64,000 bases of DNA from Roseburia porci (GTDB lineage Bacteria; Bacillota; Clostridia; Lachnospirales; Lachnospiraceae), in NCBI RefSeq assembly GCF_009695765.1, contig NZ_VUNI01000006.1:62001-126000 (forward strand), read 5' to 3'. This document shows, one piece after another, positions 45,818 through 54,059 of this stretch; the stretch's first letter is position 1, and each line of letters opens with the position of its first letter. Both the position numbers and the translations under genes were made by a program. The notes under the pieces were generated by a model. That model worked only from the letters and a program-made list of their open reading frames with translations. It was not told the DNA's origin and searched no databases.

Positions 45818-47977
45818 ATGAGCAGAACATCAGAAGAATTTTTGAAATATCTGGATCAGATGAAGCAGTATGACCATGTACTGACGCTGCTTTACTGGGA
45901 TATGAGAACCGGGACACCACCGAAAGGACAGGATGGACACATCAAAGCACTCACGCATTTTTCAATGGAGCAGTTTAAACTGGAGCGGGATCCGAAAGTG
46001 GAAGAAATGTTAGAGACATTATCACAGCCGGATGAGTATAAACAGCTTAAACCGCAGATCCAGTTTACTGTGACAAGGATGAAGGAAGAACTGGATAAGA
46101 GAAAAAGAATTCCGGAACAGTTTTATGAGGCGTTTGTAGAAGAACAGGCGTTATCAGAATCCGCATGGGAGGAAGCCAAAAAGGCAGATGATTATTCGAT
46201 ATTTGCCCCACATCTGGAGAAAATGATCCAGATGACAGAGCAGATGGCGGGATATACGGACCCGGGAAAAGATGTGTACGATGTTCTCGTGGACAAGTAT
46301 GAGCGTGGAATGGATACAAAAACGATCGACCGGTTGTTTGAGGATCTGAAAGCAGAGCTGATCCCGCTTGTAAAAGAGATACTTGCTGCACCGCAGCCGG
46401 ATGAGAAGAAGTTCACAAGATCTATCCCAAAAGCGGAGCAGGAAGCCGCATGTGAGCTTCTGCTGGACTATATTGGTTTTCAAAAAGATGCGGGAACCAT
46501 GGCGGAAAGTGAGCATCCATTCACACTGAATTTCAGTCAGGATGATGTGAGAATCACGAACCACTATTATGATAAGAATGCGATATCAGCGCTATACAGT
46601 GCAATCCATGAGGGCGGACATGCCATTTTTGAGCAGAATGTCAATCCGGATTATGAGGGAACCAAGGCAGAGAGCTGCGAGTATATGGGGATTCATGAGA
46701 GCCAGTCGCGTTTTTACGAGAATATCCTTGGAAGAAATAAGAATTTCTGGGTTCCAATCTATGAGAAACTCTGTGCATGCATTCCGGAATATCAGGATAT
46801 CTCACTGAATGAATTTTATCATGAGATCAATCATGTCAGAAACAGCCTGATCCGTACGGAAGCGGATGAAGTGACCTATTGCTTCCACATCATATTACGT
46901 TATGAGATCGAGAAGGAGATCTTCCGCAATCATGTACCGGTAGATCGTCTGCCGGAGATCTGGCGTAATAAAATGCAGGAATACCTTGGCATCTGTCCAA
47001 AGAGTGATGCAGAGGGAATTTTACAGGATATGCACTGGTCAGACGGTTCGTTTGGATATTTTCCATCGTACCTTCTGGGCTCAATCTACGATGGCATGTA
47101 TTTGGAGCAGATCGAAAAAGAACTTGGTTCTGTGGATGAGATCCTTGCATCCGGAGAGATCGCAAAGATTACACATTGGCTGAACGAAAAGATCCACAGG
47201 TACGGAAGCATACGGGAACCGAAGGAAGTGATCCAGGCAGTCTGCGGCATAGAAGTCAGTGCAGCGCCGCTTATCCGGTATTTTAAAAAGAAATATCGCA
47301 GAGTTTACCGGTTAGAAGAACAGCCAAAGATGGGAATTCTCTTTGATATGGACGGCACCCTGTGGGATTCCGCAGAAAATGTCGCAAAGTCATGGGATGA
47401 AGTAGTACAGGAATGCGGTTATACGCAGTTTCATATCGCAACAGAGGATATCAAAGGTGTCATGGGAAAAACCATGGATGTTATTGCAGAGCTTCTTTTC
47501 CCGGGCATTGAGCCAAAAGAGAGAGCTGAACTTTTGCAAAAATGTGGCGCCCGCGAAAATGGCTATTTAAGAGAGCATGGAGGCACCCTTTATCCGGAGA
47601 TTCGAAAGACCATGGAAAAATTAAAGGAAATGGGTTATCACCTTTATATTGTAAGCAACTGTCAGTCGGGATATATCGAGGCATTTCTCGATCATTATCA
47701 GTTCCACGATCTTGTGGAGGACATCGAATGCTATGGCAATAACTTAAAACAAAAGGGCGACAATATCGCACTTCTGACAGCGAGAAATGATCTTTCCGAT
47801 GCGGTATATGTAGGAGATATCCAGGGAGATTACGATGCAACCATGCATGCAGGTCTTACTTTCATCCATGCAGCATATGGCTTCGGCCAGATCAAAGAGA
47901 AAACTGCTGCAATTGAAGCCTTTACGGAGCTTCCACAGATCATCCCATCTGTGTTACCAATAGAGAAGTTCAAATAA
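45818..47977 (+). CDS. Fusion of M32 carboxypeptidase and HAD phosphatase
   Basis: A single 719-residue open frame with two complete enzymes. Residues 1-500 are a thermostable carboxypeptidase (M32, Taq type): zinc motif HEGGH (264-268), followed by GIHESQSRFYEN with the third ligand Glu, and the family stretch YPVDRLPEIW-like (HVPVDRLPEIWRNKMQEYLG). From Met505 a HAD phosphatase begins: nucleophile Asp510 in LFDMDGTLWDS, a phosphate-binding Ser in YIVSNCQSGYIEAF, and acidic motif YVGDIQGDYDATMHAG. It resembles Gph-type phosphoglycolate phosphatases. The joint (RRVYRLEEQPK) has no internal ribosome site, so one polypeptide is expected. Both cytosolic. The link between peptide trimming and phosphate removal is unexplained. 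Confidence 0.88.
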   Translation: MSRTSEEFLKYLDQMKQYDHVLTLLYWDMRTGTPPKGQDGHIKALTHFSMEQFKLERDPKVEEMLETLSQPDEYKQLKPQIQFTVTRMKEELDKRKRIPEQFYEAFVEEQALSESAWEEAKKADDYSIFAPHLEKMIQMTEQMAGYTDPGKDVYDVLVDKYERGMDTKTIDRLFEDLKAELIPLVKEILAAPQPDEKKFTRSIPKAEQEAACELLLDYIGFQKDAGTMAESEHPFTLNFSQDDVRITNHYYDKNAISALYSAIHEGGHAIFEQNVNPDYEGTKAESCEYMGIHESQSRFYENILGRNKNFWVPIYEKLCACIPEYQDISLNEFYHEINHVRNSLIRTEADEVTYCFHIILRYEIEKEIFRNHVPVDRLPEIWRNKMQEYLGICPKSDAEGILQDMHWSDGSFGYFPSYLLGSIYDGMYLEQIEKELGSVDEILASGEIAKITHWLNEKIHRYGSIREPKEVIQAVCGIEVSAAPLIRYFKKKYRRVYRLEEQPKMGILFDMDGTLWDSAENVAKSWDEVVQECGYTQFHIATEDIKGVMGKTMDVIAELLFPGIEPKERAELLQKCGARENGYLREHGGTLYPEIRKTMEKLKEMGYHLYIVSNCQSGYIEAFLDHYQFHDLVEDIECYGNNLKQKGDNIALLTARNDLSDAVYVGDIQGDYDATMHAGLTFIHAAYGFGQIKEKTAAIEAFTELPQIIPSVLPIEKFK

Positions 47978-47995
47978 AAGAAGAGGAGTATGGAT

Positions 47996-49354
47996 ATGTT
48001 AGAAAAACTATTCAAACTGAAGGAAAACAACACCAATGTCCGGACAGAAGTCATCGGTGGAATTACAACCTTCATGACAATGGCCTATATTCTGGCTGTT
48101 AACCCAACAATTCTGTCAGCATCCGGAATGGACAAAAATGCAATTCTGATGGCAACTGCAATTGCAGCATTTATCGGAACCATGGTAATGGCATTCCTTG
48201 CCAATTATCCATTTGCACTTGCTCCGGGACTTGGACTGAATGCTTATTTTGCTTATACAGTATGTGGCAAAATGGGATATTCATGGCAGATCGCCCTGCT
48301 TGCAGTATTTGCAGAGGGTATTATTTTCATCGTATTATCATTGACAAATGTACGTGAAGCAATCTTCAATGCAATTCCAAAGACATTGAAAGTCGGTGTA
48401 TCGGTTGGTATCGGTCTGTTTATCGCATTTATTGGTTTACAGGGTGGACACCTGATTGTGAATGATGATTCTACACTGGTAACGATCGTTGATTTTACAG
48501 AGAATTTCCATACAACAGGAATCTGTGCACTTCTTTGTGTGATCGGTCTGTTCATAATCGCAATTCTTCATACAAAGAATGTAAAAGGCTCTATTCTGAT
48601 CGGTATCATTGTAACTTGGATTCTTGGTATGATCTGTCAGGCAGCCGGAATCTATGTGGTTGATGCAGAAAATGGATTTTATTCCTTATTCCCATCATGG
48701 TCAAGCTTTGACCTGACTTCGATCGGAGAGACATTCGGACAGTGTTTTAAAGCAGACGTTTCTTCTATCAATGCACTTGATTTCATTGTTATTATTTTTG
48801 CATTCTTATTTGTTGATATGTTTGATACATTAGGAACCCTGATCGGTGTTGCAAACAAAGCAGATATGCTGGATAAGGATGGAAAACTTCCAAATATCAA
48901 ACAGGCATTGCTGGCAGATGCAATTGCTACATCTGCAGGTGCAGTACTTGGTACCTCTACAACAACAACATTTGTAGAGAGTTCTTCCGGTGTAGCCGAA
49001 GGCGCAAGAACAGGTCTTGCATCTGTTGTAACAGGTTTCCTGTTTTTAATTGCAATTTTCTTATCCCCGATCTTTGTTGCAATTCCTGGATTTGCAACAG
49101 CTCCGGCTTTGATCTTTGTAGGATTTTTAATGGTCAGCGCAGTTGCTGATATCGATTTCAAAGATCCGACAGAAGCAATTCCGGCATACCTCTGCCTGAT
49201 CGCTATGCCACTTGCATACAGCATTTCAGAAGGTATCGCAATCGGTGTAATTTCTTATGTTGTAATCAACGTTGTATGTGGAAAAGCAAAGAAAGTTACT
49301 CCACTTATGTATGTACTTGCAGTCTTATTTGTACTCAAATACATTTTGCTGTAA
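47996..49354 (+). CDS. NCS2/AzgA-type purine permease
   Basis: A 452-residue AzgA-like nucleobase permease (adenine, guanine or hypoxanthine uptake by proton symport) with twelve or more spans. Family start EVIGGITTFMTMAYILAVNPTIL, substrate-site block ALAPGLGLNAYFAYTVC, and the second motif FVDMFDTLGTLIGVANKA with GTSTTTTFVESSSGVAEG. ATG 47996 is chosen over 47990 because GAGGAG (47983-47988) sits directly in front of the latter. It lies 18 bases after the M32-HAD fusion. Its position downstream of pur genes fits purine salvage, but no purine riboswitch precedes it. Confidence 0.93.
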   Translation: MLEKLFKLKENNTNVRTEVIGGITTFMTMAYILAVNPTILSASGMDKNAILMATAIAAFIGTMVMAFLANYPFALAPGLGLNAYFAYTVCGKMGYSWQIALLAVFAEGIIFIVLSLTNVREAIFNAIPKTLKVGVSVGIGLFIAFIGLQGGHLIVNDDSTLVTIVDFTENFHTTGICALLCVIGLFIIAILHTKNVKGSILIGIIVTWILGMICQAAGIYVVDAENGFYSLFPSWSSFDLTSIGETFGQCFKADVSSINALDFIVIIFAFLFVDMFDTLGTLIGVANKADMLDKDGKLPNIKQALLADAIATSAGAVLGTSTTTTFVESSSGVAEGARTGLASVVTGFLFLIAIFLSPIFVAIPGFATAPALIFVGFLMVSAVADIDFKDPTEAIPAYLCLIAMPLAYSISEGIAIGVISYVVINVVCGKAKKVTPLMYVLAVLFVLKYILL

Positions 49355-49407
49355 ACAGACGTAAGTCATACGAAAACAGGGTATAATAGATATATGAATA
49401 ATCACAA

Positions 49408-49447
49408 ACCCCGCCATATTGAGGCTGTTGCTTCAATATGGCGGTGT
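49408..49447. terminator. Bidirectional terminator between permease and ABC exporter genes
   Basis: A long stem ACCCCGCCATATTGAGGC (49408-49425) with GCTTCAATATGGCGGTGT (49430-49447), TTTT on the plus side. It serves the permease and perhaps the convergent exporter operon. Confidence 0.8.
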
Positions 49448-49481
49448 TTTGATTAACTGGAGATTTTATCCAGATTTCTGA

Positions 49482-51380
49482 TTATATTTCAGCGCTCATA
49501 CCAGTATATAGCTGATAGTATTTTCCTTTTTTCTCGATCAGCTGATCGTGGTTACCGCGTTCGATTACGCGTCCCTGCTCCAGAACGATGATACAGTCGC
49601 TGTTTTTTACAGTGGAAAGACGATGGGCAATGATGAAAGTGGTTCTTCCCTTCATCAGCTTATCCATACCTTCCTGAACGATGCGTTCGGTACGGGTGTC
49701 GATCGAGCTTGTTGCTTCATCGAGGATCAGAACCGGAGGATCTGCAATTGCGGCTCTGGCGATTGCAAGCAGCTGTCTTTGTCCCTGACTTAAATTGGCA
49801 CCGTCACCTTTTAAGATGGTGTGATAACCGTCTGGAAGCTGATGGATGAACGTATCTGCGTTGGCAAGCTTTGCAGCGGCATATACTTCCTCATCGGTAG
49901 CATCCAGCTTGCCGTATCGGATATTATCCATGACGGAAGCGGTAAACAGGTGGGTATCCTGTAAAACAATACCAAGCGAATGGCGCAGATCAGCTTTTTT
50001 GATCTTGTTGATGTTGATACCGTCATATCGGATCTTACCGTCCTGGATATCGTAAAAACGGTTGATCAGGTTGGTGATCGTGGTCTTTCCTGCACCGGTG
50101 GAACCGACAAAGGCGATTTTCTGACCAGGCGTTGCATAAAGGTTTACATTATGAAGAACAATTTTATCCGGATTATAACCAAAGTCAACATCATCAAATA
50201 CGACATCTCCGGTCAGTTTGATATAATCGACCGAGCCATCTGCCTGATGTGTATGCTTCCATGCCCATACACCGGTGTGCTCCGGAGTTTCGGTGAGTAC
50301 ACCGTTTTCTTCCTTTGCATTGACAAGTGTGACATATCCGTTGTCTTCTTCCGGTTTCTCATCCAGAAGAGAGAAGATCCGTTCACAGCCTGCAAGTGCC
50401 ATAATGATACTGTTAAACTGCTGGGAAATCTGGTTGATCGGCATACTGAAGCTCTTGTTGAAAGTCAGAAAACTTGCAAGTTTACCAAGTGTAAAACCAC
50501 CAAATCCGCCAAGTGCAAGAAGTCCGCCGACCATGGCACATAATACGTAGCTGGCATTTCCAATCTGTGCGTTTACCGGTCCAAGATAATTGGCGTAGCG
50601 GTTGGCGTTATAGGCACTGTCAAAAAGTTCATCATTTAAAACATTGAACGCTTCAATGTTTTCTTCCTCATGATTGAATACCTTTACGACTTTCTGTCCG
50701 TTCATCATTTCTTCAATGAATCCGTTGACACGTCCGAGATTTTCCTGCTGGGCAAGGAAGTAACGGCTGCTGTATCCGGCAAATTTTCCGGTCACAAAGA
50801 TTGTGATTCCGACCATGACAAGTGTAAGCAGAGTCAGCGGAACATTTAAGATCAGCATCATGATGAAAACACCGACAATGGTAATTGCGGAGTTGATCAT
50901 CTGAGGCATACTCTGGCTGATCATCTGGCGGAGCGTATCAATATCGTTTGTGTAAACAGACATGATATTTCCGTGAGCGTGTGTATCGAAATAGCGGATC
51001 GGTAGATCCTGCATATGGTCAAAAAGCTGGTCACGCATTTCTTTGATCGTTCCCTGCGATACATAGATCAGAATCTTGGAATAACCGTAAGCTGCAAGGA
51101 TACCAAGTGCATAGAAGCTTCCAACACGGGTAAGCGCTGCAAGTAACGGCGCAAAATCCGGAGTTTTCTGACCGAGCAGAGGGGTAATGTAATTGTCGAT
51201 CAGTGTCTGCATGAACATGGTTCCCTGAATGTTTGCTGCAACACTGATGAAAATCAGAATTACGACAGCGATGCATTGGATCGCATATCTCTGAAAGACA
51301 AATCCCATCAGACGGAGAAAGAGTCTGCCTGGATTTTTAATTTTGGCTTTTGGGCCTTGTGGTCCTCTTGGTCCTGGCAT
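49482..51380 (-). CDS. ABC exporter half, canonical ATP site
   Basis: A 632-residue ABC half-transporter (six-span exporter domain plus ATPase). Walker A GSTGAGKTTITN, Q-loop in GIVLQDTHLF, signature LSQGQRQLLAIARA, Walker B VLILDEATSSID with the catalytic Glu, and the H-loop in IIAHRLSTV. The N-terminus is rich in Pro, Gly and Lys (PGPRGPQGPKAKIKNPG). It overlaps the partner gene by one base (TAATG) and GGAGGTG precedes the start. It pairs with the 51380-53128 protein as a heterodimeric multidrug- or lipid-type exporter of the TM287/288 kind. A divergent MarR-type regulator is probably its repressor. Confidence 0.92.
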   Translation of the reverse strand: MPGPRGPQGPKAKIKNPGRLFLRLMGFVFQRYAIQCIAVVILIFISVAANIQGTMFMQTLIDNYITPLLGQKTPDFAPLLAALTRVGSFYALGILAAYGYSKILIYVSQGTIKEMRDQLFDHMQDLPIRYFDTHAHGNIMSVYTNDIDTLRQMISQSMPQMINSAITIVGVFIMMLILNVPLTLLTLVMVGITIFVTGKFAGYSSRYFLAQQENLGRVNGFIEEMMNGQKVVKVFNHEEENIEAFNVLNDELFDSAYNANRYANYLGPVNAQIGNASYVLCAMVGGLLALGGFGGFTLGKLASFLTFNKSFSMPINQISQQFNSIIMALAGCERIFSLLDEKPEEDNGYVTLVNAKEENGVLTETPEHTGVWAWKHTHQADGSVDYIKLTGDVVFDDVDFGYNPDKIVLHNVNLYATPGQKIAFVGSTGAGKTTITNLINRFYDIQDGKIRYDGININKIKKADLRHSLGIVLQDTHLFTASVMDNIRYGKLDATDEEVYAAAKLANADTFIHQLPDGYHTILKGDGANLSQGQRQLLAIARAAIADPPVLILDEATSSIDTRTERIVQEGMDKLMKGRTTFIIAHRLSTVKNSDCIIVLEQGRVIERGNHDQLIEKKGKYYQLYTGMSAEI

Positions 51381-53128
51381 TATGCTGCACCTCCTTCATC
51401 AAAATCACCGCCGCCTTTCGTCTGTGATTCATAGACATCGCGGTAAATTGCATTTGTGTTTAATAATTCTTCATGGGTTCCAAATCCATCCAGTTTTCCA
51501 TCGTTTAAGACGATAATATGGTCTGCATCCTGAACGGATGAGATACGCTGGGCGATAATGAATTTGGTTGTGCCCGGGATTGCTTCACGGAAAGCTTTCC
51601 GGATCCTGGCATCTGTAGCAGTATCAACGGCACTTGTACTGTCGTCAAGGATCAGGATCTTTGGTTTCTTCAAAAGTGCACGTGCGATACAAAGACGCTG
51701 TTTCTGTCCGCCGGATACGTTGGTTCCGCCCTGTTCAATGTGGGTGTTGTATTGATCCGGGAACTGCTGGATGAATTCGTCGGCGCAGGCCTGACGACAT
51801 GCCTCAATGCATTCCTCATCCGTGGCATTTTTGTTTCCCCAGCGGAGATTGTCGAGGATCGTTCCGCTGAACAATACATTATTCTGGAGAACAACAGATA
51901 CCTGATTGCGGAGTGATTTCATATCGTAATCACGGACATCTTTTCCACCGACATATACGGCACCTTCGTTGACATCATAAAGACGGCTGATCAGGTTGAC
52001 CAGACTGGATTTGGAACTTCCGGTTCCACCGACGATACCGATCGTTTCGCCGGACTGGATCGTTAAATTAATATCATTAAGCACCGGTGTCTCGCTTGTG
52101 GCAGAATAGCTGAACGTTACATGATCAAAACGTACAGAACCGTCAGAAACCTCATAGACAGGATGCTCTGGATTTTTCAGTGCACATTCTTCCGTCAGCA
52201 CTTCACAGATTCTTTTTGCGCTGGCTCCACTCATGGAAATCATAACGAAGACCATGGAGAGCATCATAAGACTCATCAAAATGTTCATACAATATGTAAG
52301 AAGTGCCATCAGATCACCGGTCTTAAGAGAGCCGCCTACGACCATTTTGGCACCGACCCAGCTGATCAGGATAATGCAGCTGTATACGGTAAACTGCATA
52401 AGAGGTGTATTCCACACAACGACATTCTCGGCTTTTACGAGGAGCTTACGGATGTTGGCACTTGCCTTTTTGAATTTCTCTTTCTCGAAATTCTCGCGGA
52501 CATAAGCTTTTACAACGCGGATTGCAGAGACATTTTCCTGAACGCTTTCATTCAGGTCGTCGTATTTTACAAATGCCTGCTGGAAATAACGCATTGCAGT
52601 TAATGTGATCAGGATTAAAAGGCCACCGAGGATGATAACTGCGATCAGATAAATGGATGCGATCCGTGGACTGATAAAAAATGACATCGCCATTGCACAG
52701 ATCAGACTGGCAGGGGCACGCATACACATACGAAGGATCATCTGGTATGCATTCTGACAGTTCGTGACATCCGTGGTAAGTCTTGTGACAAGACCGGAAG
52801 TATTGTATTTGTCGATGTTGGCAAAAGAAAATGTCTGAATACGTTCAAACATGGCTTTTCTTAAGTTACGTCCGAGTCCCATGGAAGCCTTTGCACCAAA
52901 ACGGGCACCCAGGCAGCCGAATGTCAGGCTTAAAAGAGCAGCTGCGATCATCCAGATCCCGGTAATGTAGATGTGATGGGTATCACCTTTGTTTACACCA
53001 TCGTCGATGATCGATGCCATCAGAAGAGGAATGATCGTTTCCATCAGAACTTCGAGTAACATAAAGACAGGAGTAGCAATTGAGGCGTTTTTATATTCCT
53101 TGATTTGTGCTCCCAGTGTTTTTAGCAT
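51380..53128 (-). CDS. ABC exporter half, degenerate ATP site
   Basis: A 582-residue ABC half-transporter. Walker A reads GGTGSSKSSLVN, and Walker B reads ILILDDSTSAVD, with Asp in place of the catalytic Glu. That is the usual mark of the non-hydrolysing partner in heterodimeric exporters. Signature VSGGQKQRLCIARA is intact and complements the canonical site of the other half. The start MLKTLGAQIKEYK at 53128 is preferred to ATG 53146, because AGAAGGGA lies between them. First gene of the two-gene operon; the substrate is unknown but drugs or peptides are likely from the MarR context. Confidence 0.91.
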   Translation of the reverse strand: MLKTLGAQIKEYKNASIATPVFMLLEVLMETIIPLLMASIIDDGVNKGDTHHIYITGIWMIAAALLSLTFGCLGARFGAKASMGLGRNLRKAMFERIQTFSFANIDKYNTSGLVTRLTTDVTNCQNAYQMILRMCMRAPASLICAMAMSFFISPRIASIYLIAVIILGGLLILITLTAMRYFQQAFVKYDDLNESVQENVSAIRVVKAYVRENFEKEKFKKASANIRKLLVKAENVVVWNTPLMQFTVYSCIILISWVGAKMVVGGSLKTGDLMALLTYCMNILMSLMMLSMVFVMISMSGASAKRICEVLTEECALKNPEHPVYEVSDGSVRFDHVTFSYSATSETPVLNDINLTIQSGETIGIVGGTGSSKSSLVNLISRLYDVNEGAVYVGGKDVRDYDMKSLRNQVSVVLQNNVLFSGTILDNLRWGNKNATDEECIEACRQACADEFIQQFPDQYNTHIEQGGTNVSGGQKQRLCIARALLKKPKILILDDSTSAVDTATDARIRKAFREAIPGTTKFIIAQRISSVQDADHIIVLNDGKLDGFGTHEELLNTNAIYRDVYESQTKGGGDFDEGGAA

Positions 53129-53237
53129 AAAATCCCTTCTTTCCATAATATTTTACAGATATTTGTTACGATAAAAGGGCAGTCCTGTGAAAACAAGACT
53201 GCTATGTATTTCGAAAAAAATATCTTGATTTTTAAAA

Positions 53238-53265
53238 GTTAGTGTGCTAACAATATAGTTATAAT
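53238..53265. promoter_or_regulatory. Candidate MarR operator between divergent genes
   Basis: GTTAG-TGTG-CTAAC (53238-53251) is a perfect palindrome next to TATAAT (53260-53265), a -10 in the direction of the MarR gene. It lies in the gap between the MarR gene and the exporter operon, as expected for an autoregulating repressor. Confidence 0.5.
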
Positions 53266-53329
53266 ACGAAAAAATTTATTTGTCAATCTGTAATTATCTG
53301 CAGACGGATAGAATACGAGGAGAACAGAT

Positions 53330-53869
53330 ATGAGTCAACAGCAAAATTTGGAAAGAAAAGTATCACAACCGATGAGTCTGCAATGTCCACCGGACTTTGA
53401 ACCGGAGAAGACTTACGGACACAAATTCCGTATGCTTCACAACGGGATCGAGAAATTTATGGAGATCAGACGGGGGAAAAACGAAGAGGTTCTTACCAGT
53501 GTGCAATGTGCGACGCTGCGTTACCTGATCCAGAGAGAACGAAATGGACAGGAGGTGTTCCAGAAGGATATTGAAGCTGCATTTTCCATTCGTGGTGCGA
53601 CAGCAACTAATATTTTAAAAGGAATGGAAAAAAAGGGACTGATCGAGCGGATACCGACGGAATATGATGCAAGATTAAAGCGGATCATCCTTACAGATCT
53701 CGCATATGAGGGGGACCAGAAGGCAAAGTGCAATGTTTACCGGATGGAGCAGACGATCGTAAAAGGGATGACGGATGAGGAAGCATGTCTGTTTAACGAT
53801 CTGCTGGAGCGAGCCTTACATAATGTGGAAGAACTCTGCTGTTTTGAGGAAAAAGGAGAATCGAAGTAA
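53330..53869 (+). CDS. MarR-family regulator
   Basis: A 179-residue winged-helix MarR-type regulator. The DNA-binding part is QKDIEAAFSIRGATATNILK with the wing at MEKKGLIERIPTEYDARLKRIILT, which contains the conserved Asp-Arg pattern. The N-terminal 30 residues (QQQNLERKVSQPMSL) are an extra polar tail. GGAGAACAG lies upstream. It is divergent from the two ABC exporter genes and probably represses them and itself through the palindrome at 53238-53251. A terminator follows at once, so it is monocistronic. Confidence 0.9.
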   Translation: MSQQQNLERKVSQPMSLQCPPDFEPEKTYGHKFRMLHNGIEKFMEIRRGKNEEVLTSVQCATLRYLIQRERNGQEVFQKDIEAAFSIRGATATNILKGMEKKGLIERIPTEYDARLKRIILTDLAYEGDQKAKCNVYRMEQTIVKGMTDEEACLFNDLLERALHNVEELCCFEEKGESK

Positions 53870-53905
53870 AATTTACTCTTATCTGATAATTTAAGGAATT
53901 ATTTC

Positions 53906-53942
53906 AAAAAGCGTCGCAAAATCATAGATTGTGACGCTTTTT
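53906..53942 (+). terminator. Terminator after the MarR gene
   Basis: AAAAAGCGTCGCAA (53906-53919) pairs with ATTGTGACGCTTTTT (53928-53942) with one mismatch; the run of T is part of the stem. Confidence 0.85.
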
Positions 53943-53967
53943 GCGTGTTTTGCATGTCAATGTCAGA

Positions 53968-54018
53968 CCACATAATCTAGTTAAATAATATTGACAATAA
54001 CACTAGATATTGTATAAT
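53968..54018 (+). promoter_or_regulatory. nrdD promoter with paired NrdR boxes
   Basis: TTGACA (53991-53996), 16 bases, TATAAT (54013-54018). ACACTAGATATTGTAT (54000-54015) matches the NrdR box consensus acaCwAtATaTwGtgt at 14 of 16 places and overlaps the -10. A second, weaker box lies at 53968-53983. The 32-bp distance (three helical turns) is the spacing of known NrdR box pairs. nrdR itself is outside the window. Confidence 0.65.
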
Positions 54019-54059
54019 TGAATCAGTGATGAGAAATATGAGAGAGGATGTATGAAACG

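Noticed and set aside
47978-47995. Purine riboswitch before the purine permease
   Set aside because: Only 18 bases separate the permease from the previous gene, and no aptamer sequence is present there or before purM.
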